From assembly GCF_000143085.1 (NCBI RefSeq), contig NC_014315.1:1425001-1489000 (forward strand): a DNA stretch of 64,000 bases, in the 5' to 3' direction. Below the pieces are notes generated by a model. It was not told the DNA's origin, did not search any database, and was given only the letters and a program-made list of their open reading frames with translations. This DNA is from Nitrosococcus watsonii C-113 (GTDB taxonomy: Bacteria; Pseudomonadota; Gammaproteobacteria; Nitrosococcales; Nitrosococcaceae). Shown one piece after another: positions 38,383-46,238 of the stretch (within the stretch, counting starts at the first letter, position 1; each line of letters begins with the position of its first letter). A program made the translations under genes and the position numbers.

Positions 38383-40305
38383 ATGTTGCAAGCTATACGG
38401 AGCCGCGCTCAAGGCATCTTCGCCTGGGTGATTGTGGGCCTTATCGCCATTCCCTTTACCCTGTGGGGTATTAATAATTATATGCTCGATGGGGGGGAAG
38501 CCGTGGCGGCCTCTGTTAATGGTGAGGAAATTAGTACCCGCGAGTTCCAGCTGGCATTTCAGAATTATACGCAGCAGTTGCGTTTTTTGATGGGGGCGAG
38601 CTTTCCCGAGGAAATGCTGGATGATCCGGCGACTAAGCAGAATGTTATAGAAGGTCTGGTTGAGCAGCGTCTAGTGCTGGATGCGGCAGCGGAACTCGGA
38701 TTAGGCATGAGCGATTCGGCGCTGAGCCAGGTTATTCGGTCCAATGAAGCTTTTCAAGGGGAATCGGGTCAATTCGACTCCCAGCGTTATGAGGCTGTGT
38801 TGAGCAGCCAGGGGTTGACGCCCGTCGCTTATGAGGCGCGCTTACGCTCGGCGCTGCTAAGTGAACAGCTAGCTTCTAGCCTGCGCCTTTCAGCGTTTGC
38901 AACCCAGCAGGAAGTAGACACTATTGCCCGCCTTCGGCACCAGAAGCGGGAAGTGGCTTACAGCATTGTGCCATCCGCTAATTTCCACGATGCTATCCAG
39001 GTGAGCGCTGATAAGGTACGTCAATATTATGACGACCATCCGGAGGAATTCCGCATCCCAGAACAGGTAAAAGTACATTATTTGCGCCTTACCGCCGCTT
39101 CTTTAGCCACGGATATCCCGCTAGACGAACAGACGTTGCGGAATTTTTATGAGGAATCCAAGGATCAATACCGGGTACCAGAGCGGCGCCGAGCTAGCCA
39201 TATATTGATAACAATCCCTCCCCAAGGTGATGAAGCTGTCCGCCAGCAAGCGCAGGAGAAGGCGGAAGCAGTGCTTGAACGGTTGCAGCAGGGTGAAGCC
39301 TTTGAGGAGGTGGCGAAGGAGGTTTCCGAAGATCCAGGCTCTGCTAAAAAAGGGGGGGACCTGGGTTTCTTTGGCCGTGGCGTCATGGACCCGGCCTTTG
39401 AAAAAGCGGTATTTTCCTTAGAGGAAACAGGCGTCCTCAGTGAACCCATCTTGAGTAAGTTTGGCTATCATATTATCAAGCTAACGGGTATTGAACCCGG
39501 CGAAGTCAAACCCTTTGAGGCGGTCCGCGAGGAGCTAGCGCAAAAATATCGTCAGCAGATCGCCGAGGAGCAATTCTATGAGCAAGCGGAAATTCTGGAC
39601 AACCTGACCTACGAAAACCCTTTTACCCTGGAGGTTGCCGCCGAGTCCCTCGGGCTTTCCGTTGAGACAAGTGAGCCTTTTTCTCAGAATGGAGGAAGTG
39701 GGATTGCTGCTAATACGAAAGTGGTTGCAGCCGCTTTCAGCGAAGAAGTACTGCGGGAGGAGATGAATAGCCAAACCATTGAATTAGCCCCCAATGATTT
39801 GGTGGTAGTGCGGCTTGATAAGCATCTTCCCGCTGATACTAAGCCTTTTGAGGAGGTCCGCGAACAAATACAGGAGAAACTGACCCTAGAGCAGGCCAAG
39901 GCTCAGGCACAGAAACGGGGCGAGGCTCTGGTGGCCGATTTACAACAGGGAGAATCCCCCGAGACTGTTCTTAAGGAGGAGAAAGAGATCGTCTGGAACG
40001 AGAAGAAATGGTACGCCCGTGATGATCAGGATATTCCCGCGGAAATTATAAAGCTGGCTTATGAACTGCCCCATCCTCCATCTTCTAAGGAACCTGCTTT
40101 CGCGGGGCAAGCTTTGGCGTCGGGAGACTACGCTGTAGTAGGAGTCTATAAGGTTCAGAATGGAGACCCGAGCAAGCTAGAGGAGAAAGCGCGCCGATCC
40201 CTGGTCCAGGAGATGGAGCAAGTCCATGGGGAGATGGTTTATCGGGACTTTATCCAGGAATTGAAATCGAAAGCTGATATCAAAATTTATACGGAAAATC
40301 TTTAA
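38383..40305 (+). CDS. ppiD: Periplasmic folding chaperone PpiD
   Basis: A 640-aa membrane-anchored protein. One helix near the N-terminus (GIFAWVIVGLIAIPFTLWGI) anchors a SurA-like helical domain and a parvulin domain (RASHILITIPPQGDEA ... GGDLGFFGRGVMDPAFEKAVF ... FGYHIIKLTGIEPG). The frame is open from 38338, but ATG 38383 (MLQAIRSRAQG) matches the family start. It assists folding of proteins leaving the Sec channel. Confidence 0.93.
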   Translation: MLQAIRSRAQGIFAWVIVGLIAIPFTLWGINNYMLDGGEAVAASVNGEEISTREFQLAFQNYTQQLRFLMGASFPEEMLDDPATKQNVIEGLVEQRLVLDAAAELGLGMSDSALSQVIRSNEAFQGESGQFDSQRYEAVLSSQGLTPVAYEARLRSALLSEQLASSLRLSAFATQQEVDTIARLRHQKREVAYSIVPSANFHDAIQVSADKVRQYYDDHPEEFRIPEQVKVHYLRLTAASLATDIPLDEQTLRNFYEESKDQYRVPERRRASHILITIPPQGDEAVRQQAQEKAEAVLERLQQGEAFEEVAKEVSEDPGSAKKGGDLGFFGRGVMDPAFEKAVFSLEETGVLSEPILSKFGYHIIKLTGIEPGEVKPFEAVREELAQKYRQQIAEEQFYEQAEILDNLTYENPFTLEVAAESLGLSVETSEPFSQNGGSGIAANTKVVAAAFSEEVLREEMNSQTIELAPNDLVVVRLDKHLPADTKPFEEVREQIQEKLTLEQAKAQAQKRGEALVADLQQGESPETVLKEEKEIVWNEKKWYARDDQDIPAEIIKLAYELPHPPSSKEPAFAGQALASGDYAVVGVYKVQNGDPSKLEEKARRSLVQEMEQVHGEMVYRDFIQELKSKADIKIYTENL

Positions 40306-40309
40306 GCCT

Positions 40310-41527
40310 CTAGCTTGGGTTTTTAGGTAAAAAGCGGGCCAAAACGGCAGCTCCTACTGCATCACCCCAGACATTAATGGAGGTGCGAAAGCGATCAAGA
40401 AACCAGTCAACGGCGAGTAGCAGCCCCACGCCTTCAAGGGGGAGGCCGACGGCATTTAACACAATGACGAGGGTGACTAAACCAGCCTCGGGAATGCCCG
40501 CGGCGCCAATGGCGGCTAGCGTGGCTGTTACAAAGATAAGGGCCTGTTGTTCCAAGCCCAGAGAAATTCCATAGGCTTGGGCAATGAACATCGCCGCGGC
40601 GGATTCGTAAAGGGCTGTGCCATCCATATTGATCGTGGAACCCAAAGGCAAAACGAAACGGATGGCCCGGGGGTCAACGCCATTTTCCCGGACGCACTCC
40701 ATGGTGAGGGGCAGTGTGGCGGAGGAACTGGCCGTGCCAAAGGCAGTCAGCAGGGCGCGGAGCATGGTGAACAGGTAATCCCAACCCCGGCCGGTAACAA
40801 AAAATAATATTAGCAGCAACACCCCAAAGTGCAGGGCCAAGCCGGAAAGTACTGTCACCACATGCCAGCCCACGGCGCTGATCTCCCCGAGAAAAGCTTC
40901 CCCGCCGCCGGTTTGTCCCAGGCGGGCGGCAATCAGGGCAAAGATACCTACTGGCGCCAGGTACATGATCCATACCACCAACTTCATCATGGCTTCGTTG
41001 ATGCCTTCAAAGAAGGCTAGCACTGGTTGGCCCTTATCCCCCAGGGTGGTGAGGGTGGCAGAAAATAAAATAGCGAAGACGATAAGAGGCAAGAGTTGCC
41101 CTTCCGCTGCGGCGTTGACAAGATTAGGAGAGACTAGGGAGAGTAGAATATCCTCGATGCCCATCTCTCCCTTGGCGGCCACCCCCTCCGGGATCGGCCC
41201 TTCTCCAATGGAGATACCGCTGCCGGGTTGGATAAGGTTAACCATTAGCAGGCCAATAGCCACCGCAATAGCGGTCGTGCAGGCATAATAGCAGATAGTG
41301 ATGGTGCCTACTCGGCCCAGTTTGCGGACATCTCCTAGGCTGGCCACGCCGGTAATCACCGCGGATAGAATAAGGGGGATAATCGTCATCTTGAGGGCGT
41401 TGAGGAATAAGGTGCCTAGCCAGGCTACGGCTTCCATCCGGGGACCAGCGTACCATCCCGCCAGGACGCCTGCGATCACGCCAACGATAATCAATCCAAG
41501 GAGTATAAGCGCTGTGCGGTGGGGCAT
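40310..41527 (-). CDS. Dicarboxylate/amino acid:cation symporter (DAACS family)
   Basis: A 405-aa symporter of the GltP/DctA family with about eight helices and two re-entrant loops. The serine-rich TASSSATLPLTMECV and the NMDGTALYESAAAMFIAQ motifs bind substrate and Na+/H+. Substrate is glutamate, aspartate or C4-dicarboxylates. It converges with ppiD (4 bp apart) and lies between ppiD and fabI. Confidence 0.92.
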   Translation of the reverse strand: MPHRTALILLGLIIVGVIAGVLAGWYAGPRMEAVAWLGTLFLNALKMTIIPLILSAVITGVASLGDVRKLGRVGTITICYYACTTAIAVAIGLLMVNLIQPGSGISIGEGPIPEGVAAKGEMGIEDILLSLVSPNLVNAAAEGQLLPLIVFAILFSATLTTLGDKGQPVLAFFEGINEAMMKLVVWIMYLAPVGIFALIAARLGQTGGGEAFLGEISAVGWHVVTVLSGLALHFGVLLLILFFVTGRGWDYLFTMLRALLTAFGTASSSATLPLTMECVRENGVDPRAIRFVLPLGSTINMDGTALYESAAAMFIAQAYGISLGLEQQALIFVTATLAAIGAAGIPEAGLVTLVIVLNAVGLPLEGVGLLLAVDWFLDRFRTSINVWGDAVGAAVLARFLPKNPS

Positions 41528-41585
41528 GGTTAGAAGATCCTGTTTCTGCTGTTTTTAGACTATTGCGCAAGGAGAGTGGCGGCAG

Positions 41586-42365
41586 CTATTCGCCCATCCC
41601 AATGATATGATAGCCCCCGTCCACATAAAGGATTTCGCCGGTAATGCCGGAGGCTAAATCGGAGCACAGAAAAGCCGCTGCATTGCCGACTTCCTCCGTA
41701 GTGACGTTGCGTTTGAGGGGCGTATTGCGCTCGGAATAAGTCAGAAATTTATTGAAATCGTCAATACCTGCCGCGGCTAACGTTTTGATGGGACCGGCGG
41801 AGACGGCATTAACCCGGATTCCCTCGGACCCGAGGGCGGTGGCCATATAGCGTACATTGGCCTCGAGACTGGCTTTGGCTACCCCCATGACATTATAGTT
41901 AGGGATGGTCCGTTCCGCGCCCAGGTAGCTGAGCGTGAGGAGGGCGCCATTGCGGCCGTGCATCATGGTCCGGCCCGCTTTGGCGAGGGCGGCAAAGCTG
42001 TAGGAGCTGATGTCGTGGGCAGTCCGGAAACCTTCCCGGGTGACATTTTCCAGGTAGTCTCCTTGCAATTGATCCCGGGGTGCAAAGGCCACCGAGTGGA
42101 CAATGATATCCACATGATCCCAATAATCGTCTAAATGGGTAAACAGCTCCTCGATTTGTTCGTCGTTGCTAACATCGCAGGGCAGGGTGATATCGGTATC
42201 GCACTGGATGGCCAGCTTTTCAACGCGCCCCTGAAGTTTTTCATTTTGATAGGTCAGCGCCAATTCCGCGCCTTCTCGTTTCATTGCTTGGGCAATTCCC
42301 CAGGCAATGGAGCGGGGGCTGGCAATACCTACAATAAGAGCTTTTTTATCTGCTAGAAAACCCAT
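41586..42365 (-). CDS. fabI: Enoyl-[ACP] reductase (NADH)
   Basis: A 259-aa FabI that completes each fatty acid elongation cycle. The nucleotide-binding start is [18 protein letters not shown]; the catalytic tyrosine and lysine are in [12 protein letters not shown]; the C-terminus is [15 protein letters not shown]. Length and motifs are standard. Triclosan-sensitive type by family. The ATG is preceded by GAGGAGACATC on the minus strand. Confidence 0.97.
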   Translation of the reverse strand: MGFLADKKALIVGIASPRSIAWGIAQAMKREGAELALTYQNEKLQGRVEKLAIQCDTDITLPCDVSNDEQIEELFTHLDDYWDHVDIIVHSVAFAPRDQLQGDYLENVTREGFRTAHDISSYSFAALAKAGRTMMHGRNGALLTLSYLGAERTIPNYNVMGVAKASLEANVRYMATALGSEGIRVNAVSAGPIKTLAAAGIDDFNKFLTYSERNTPLKRNVTTEEVGNAAAFLCSDLASGITGEILYVDGGYHIIGMGE

Positions 42366-42449
42366 AAATGATGTCTCCTCAAGACTTGTGTTCTCAGAAG
42401 TTAGCGGGTAAAGCTACCCGAAATTAGCTATTTCCGAAAGGGGAAAAAA

Positions 42450-42476
42450 TTGACTTTTCCTTCCATGAACTATAAT
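42450..42476 (+). promoter_or_regulatory. Candidate sigma-70 promoter at the 5' end of the peptide-binding protein gene
   Basis: TTGACT (42450-42455) and TATAAT (42471-42476) with a 15-bp spacer, slightly short. Transcription would begin near 42483, only a few bases before the ATG at 42486, so the mRNA would be nearly leaderless. The same TTG at 42450 could instead be a start codon, since AAGGGG precedes it. Confidence 0.45.
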
Positions 42477-42485
42477 GGATATTTT

Positions 42486-44714
42486 ATGAGCATGTTAGGA
42501 CGCCGCTTGTTATTTTCTCTCGTGCGCTGGGTGGGAATCTTTATGTTGCCGTGGTTGATGGCTTGTAGCGAAGAAGTCTTGAACAGCCCCTATCCTGCCG
42601 CTAGTGGAACTCAGAATGTCGCCTATTCAAGTTTTAATTTACGCCCGAAGACTCTGGACCCAGCTCGTTCCTATAGTGCTAATGAAATAGTCTTTACCGG
42701 CCAGATTTACGAGCCTCCCCTGCAATATCATTATCTACTGCGTCCCTATAGACTGGAGCCTCTGACCGCTAAGGCCATGCCCCAGGTGACTTATGTGGAT
42801 GCCGCCGGCAATCCGCTTTCCGCAGAAACCCCGTTTAGAGAGGTGGCCTATAGCGTTTATGAGCTTCAGATTCAGCCAGGCATTTATTATCAACCCCATC
42901 CTGCATTCGCCAAGGATGAAACGGGCCGGTTTCTCTATCATAAGCTAAGCCCTGGAGAGTTGGCAGGCATTTATAAGCTTAGGGATTTTCCCCATAGGGG
43001 TAGCCGGGAATTGGTGGCGGCCGATTATGTTTACCAAATCAAACGTCTGGCTTCCCCCTGGGTGCATTCCCCTATTTTGGGCCTGATGAGTCGTTATATT
43101 GTGGGCATGAAGACTTATACCCAAACGTTGGTGGCGGCTCAAGAGAAGGGGGGGGAGAATTATTTAGATCTTCGCGCTTATCCTCTCACGGGGGTGGAAG
43201 TGGTAGACCGCTATACTTATCGGTTGACCATCGAAGGTAAATATCCCCAACTGCGCTATTGGTTGGCCATGCCTTTTTTTGCGCCAGTGCCTTGGGAGGC
43301 AGATCGGTTTTATGCTCAGCCCGGCATGGCAGAACGTAATTTGAACCTTGATTGGTATCCTGTCGGCACGGGTCCCTATATGCTCACGGACAATGATCCT
43401 AACCGCCGCATGGTGCTGGAACGTAATCCGAATTTCCATGGCGAGACTTATCCGTCCGAGGGTATGCCAGGCGATAAAGCGGCCGGTCTCCTGGTGGATG
43501 GGGGCAAGCCTTTGCCTTTCATTGACCAGGTCGTGTTTAGTCTGGAGAAGGAGAGTATCCCCTATTGGAATAAATTCTTGCAGGGCTACTACGATACGTC
43601 CGCGGTCACCTCGGATAGCTTTGATCAGGCTTTACGTATTGCTGGAGGAGGAGAAGAGCTGACTTTGACCGAGGAGATGAAAACCAAAGGGATCAAATTA
43701 GCCACGGCTATCGGGACTTCCATCACTTATCTGGGCTTTAATATGCTGGACCCGGTAGTTGGGGGTGATAGCGAGCGGGCCCGTAAGTTGCGCCAAGCCA
43801 TTTCTATTGCCATTGACTATGAAGAGTTTATTTCCATTTTCGCTAATGGCCAGGGGATTGCCGCCCAGGGACCTTTGCCGCCCGGTATTTTTGGCCATCA
43901 AAGTGGTGAAGAGGGTATTAATCCCCATGTTTATGAATGGAAAAACGGGCAGCCTCGCCGCAAGTCTCTCCAGACAGCCCGCCGGCTCTTGATTGAGGCT
44001 GGTTATCCTAATGGCCGGAACGCCGAGAGCGGCAAACCTCTTTTATTATATTTTGATATCACGGGCAAGGGCCCGGACAGTGCGTCTTTAGTAAGTTGGA
44101 TGCGGAAGCAATTCCAAAAGTTGAATATCCAATTGGTTGTGCGCGAGACTGATTACAACCGCTTTCAAGATAAAATGCGCCAGGGAAATGCCCAGATTTT
44201 CCAATGGGGCTGGACTGCCGATTATCCTGATCCAGAAAATTTTCTCTTTTTGCTCTATGGGCCAGAGGGCAAGGTTCGCCATGGGGGGGAGAATGCAACC
44301 AACTACAGCAACCCTGAGTTTAACCGTCTTTTTCAAGAAATGAAAAGCATGGAAAATGGTCCGGAACGCCTGACCAAAATTTGGCAGATGGTGGCTATTG
44401 TCCGCCGGGATGCTCCTTGGGTGTGGGGGTTTCATCCCAAGCAGGTGAGCTTGCTCCATGCCTGGAATTTCAATATCCAGCCTAATTTAATGGCTAATAA
44501 TACCCTCAAATACCGCCGCATCGATCCTCAACAGCGGGCGTGGCTGAGGAAGGAATGGAATCGTCCCTTGCTCTGGCCCCTGGGGGCATTGTTAGTGGTC
44601 CTGGTCTTGGGAGCGGCGCCTGCGGTGGTCACCTACTGGCGCAAAGAATATCGTCCGGGCCAGGCAGCGGTCCTAGGAGAAGCCAGGGGAAGCCGGAGGA
44701 AAGCGTCTGGATAG
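42486..44714 (+). CDS. Peptide ABC-type substrate-binding lipoprotein with C-terminal membrane helix
   Basis: A ~740-aa SBP_5 (DppA/OppA-like) protein. The signal peptide ends in a lipobox (PWLMAC), so the N-terminus is lipidated. Family blocks include LNLDWYPVGTGPYMLTDNDP, ARKLRQAISIAIDYEEF and FQWGWTADYPDPENFL. Unusually, the C-terminus has a hydrophobic helix (LLWPLGALLVVLVLGAAPAVV) and a basic tail, so the protein may be anchored at both ends. The frame is also open from TTG 42450 and ATG 42465; ATG 42486 gives the best signal peptide. No permease or ATPase genes are adjacent. Confidence 0.85.
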   Translation: MSMLGRRLLFSLVRWVGIFMLPWLMACSEEVLNSPYPAASGTQNVAYSSFNLRPKTLDPARSYSANEIVFTGQIYEPPLQYHYLLRPYRLEPLTAKAMPQVTYVDAAGNPLSAETPFREVAYSVYELQIQPGIYYQPHPAFAKDETGRFLYHKLSPGELAGIYKLRDFPHRGSRELVAADYVYQIKRLASPWVHSPILGLMSRYIVGMKTYTQTLVAAQEKGGENYLDLRAYPLTGVEVVDRYTYRLTIEGKYPQLRYWLAMPFFAPVPWEADRFYAQPGMAERNLNLDWYPVGTGPYMLTDNDPNRRMVLERNPNFHGETYPSEGMPGDKAAGLLVDGGKPLPFIDQVVFSLEKESIPYWNKFLQGYYDTSAVTSDSFDQALRIAGGGEELTLTEEMKTKGIKLATAIGTSITYLGFNMLDPVVGGDSERARKLRQAISIAIDYEEFISIFANGQGIAAQGPLPPGIFGHQSGEEGINPHVYEWKNGQPRRKSLQTARRLLIEAGYPNGRNAESGKPLLLYFDITGKGPDSASLVSWMRKQFQKLNIQLVVRETDYNRFQDKMRQGNAQIFQWGWTADYPDPENFLFLLYGPEGKVRHGGENATNYSNPEFNRLFQEMKSMENGPERLTKIWQMVAIVRRDAPWVWGFHPKQVSLLHAWNFNIQPNLMANNTLKYRRIDPQQRAWLRKEWNRPLLWPLGALLVVLVLGAAPAVVTYWRKEYRPGQAAVLGEARGSRRKASG

Positions 44715-44815
44715 CACCAGGCCAAGCATTATTAGCGGTATGTCCTGAAATCATCGTCTATACTGCTGTTAGAGCGTTCAGCTGCGATTAAATTAAAAAC
44801 TTAAAAGAATTGCGT

Positions 44816-44836
44816 CCCCCTGTTAGTTAAAGGGGG
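44816..44836 (+). terminator. Possible terminator hairpin
   Basis: CCCCC (44816-44820) pairs with GGGGG (44832-44836), followed by TTTGCTATTTATT. The stem is short and the T tract interrupted. Confidence 0.35.
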
Positions 44837-44870
44837 TTTGCTATTTATTCTTGCTAGTAGGTTGCTATCA

Positions 44871-45917
44871 ATGGGAGCGGTATCCTCAAAGACTGCGAGG
44901 CGGATTAGGTCCATCCGGCATCTTTTATGTTGCAATATAAGCGGGGTGTTTCTTGGCGCGAGCGTCTTAGGAATAATGGGGTGCGAGGGACCACAGTCGG
45001 CGCTTGATCCGGCGGGGCGGGGGGCGGAGCAGATTGCCCAGCTTTTCTGGTGGCTGGTTGCCGTTAATACCTTTATCTGGTTTTTAGTCGTGGGCCTGGC
45101 TGTGTATGCTAGCCAGATTCGGCCTGGCGCGCACCTTCACCGCCGGGCCAAGCTCCTGATCATTGGCGGCGGCGTCATCTTTCCCCTAATAGTGCTCACT
45201 GCGTATCTGACCTATGGCTTATCGCTGATGCCAGGATTGCTAAAGCCAGCCGCCCCGGATAACTTACAGATCGCTGTTTCCGGCGAGCAGTGGTGGTGGC
45301 GGGTCCGCTATCTTTCTTCTAGTGGGGAGGAAGTCATCGAGCTTGCCAATGAAATCCGCCTCCCGCTGGGGGAGCCGGTTAACTTGTTTCTTGACAGCCC
45401 GGATGTTATTCACTCTTTTTGGGTACCCGCCCTAGCTGGCAAGGTAGACATGATTCCGGGGCGGGTTAGCCGGCTGACGTTGACAGCTACTCAAATCGGC
45501 GTTTACCGCGGGGTCTGCGCCGAGTACTGTGGCACCGCCCATGCGCTTATGAAACTGGATGTCGTGGTGATGAGGCCGGATGTTTTCGCCGCCTGGCTGG
45601 CGCGCCAGGGACAGCCAGCGGCGGCGCCCCAGCAGGCGCTGGCGGCGCGCGGCCAGGAGTTATTCTTGTTCGCAGGCTGTAGCGCCTGTCACACTATCCG
45701 CGGCACGGCGGCCGACGGCCAGGTAGGGCCTGATCTTACCCACGTGGGCAGCCGGCTAGGCCTGGGTGCTGGCACCCTACCCAACAAACCGGCGGCGTTT
45801 CTACGCTGGATCGCCCATACCGAAAAAGTCAAGCCAGGAGTCCACATGCCCGCCTTCGGGATGTTGCCCGAAAAGGACTTGCGGGCGCTGGCGATGTTCT
45901 TGGAAGGATTGCAGTAA
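44871..45917 (+). CDS. coxB: Cytochrome c oxidase subunit II with C-terminal haem c domain
   Basis: A 348-aa CoxB. A lipobox-like GIMGC (C38) ends the signal peptide; two membrane helices follow. The CuA domain has VIHSFWVPALAGK and CAEYCGTAHALM (the C-x3-C-x3-H copper site), and the EQWWWRVRY block is present. A cytochrome c domain follows with CSACH and a distal Met region (HMPAFGMLP). This caa3-like layout takes electrons from cytochrome c. The frame is open from TTG 44838; ATG 44871 is preferred. Confidence 0.93.
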   Translation: MGAVSSKTARRIRSIRHLLCCNISGVFLGASVLGIMGCEGPQSALDPAGRGAEQIAQLFWWLVAVNTFIWFLVVGLAVYASQIRPGAHLHRRAKLLIIGGGVIFPLIVLTAYLTYGLSLMPGLLKPAAPDNLQIAVSGEQWWWRVRYLSSSGEEVIELANEIRLPLGEPVNLFLDSPDVIHSFWVPALAGKVDMIPGRVSRLTLTATQIGVYRGVCAEYCGTAHALMKLDVVVMRPDVFAAWLARQGQPAAAPQQALAARGQELFLFAGCSACHTIRGTAADGQVGPDLTHVGSRLGLGAGTLPNKPAAFLRWIAHTEKVKPGVHMPAFGMLPEKDLRALAMFLEGLQ

Positions 45918-46238
45918 ACGACCGTCAGCTTAAGCAGACGGTTCTTTGCTAGGACTTAGCTAGGACTTATGTATTTAAACAGCCTGCAAACTCAGCCTTT
46001 TACAGAGGGTTTCCACCTGGCAATCCCTCCAGGCATCTTCGCCGGTTTACGCATAGCCGTAGGCGGCAGGGCTCAGGAGAGCAGCGATGGGTTACGCGGC
46101 GTACCTGTCTACCTACGCTATTGCGACAGGCAATTTAAACGCAACGCACCCAGGTGCTGGAGCAATCGTAACACATTGAACAGGAGGATGGCGCTTCCTC
46201 CGTCGCCTAAAGGCGGCGGTCTCCGCGCCTAATATTTT
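45918..46238. other. Gap between coxB and the fused subunit I/III gene
   Basis: No gene supported. A hairpin ACCGTC/GACGGT (45921-45926 with 45937-45942) follows the coxB stop, and an exact 11-bp tandem repeat GCTAGGACTTA lies at 45948-45969. The frame from 45969 has no recognisable protein. Confidence 0.4.

Noticed and set aside
45969-46232. 87-codon frame between coxB and the fused subunit I/III gene
   Set aside because: No ribosome site, no family, composition like non-coding DNA, and it sits in a gap with hairpins.
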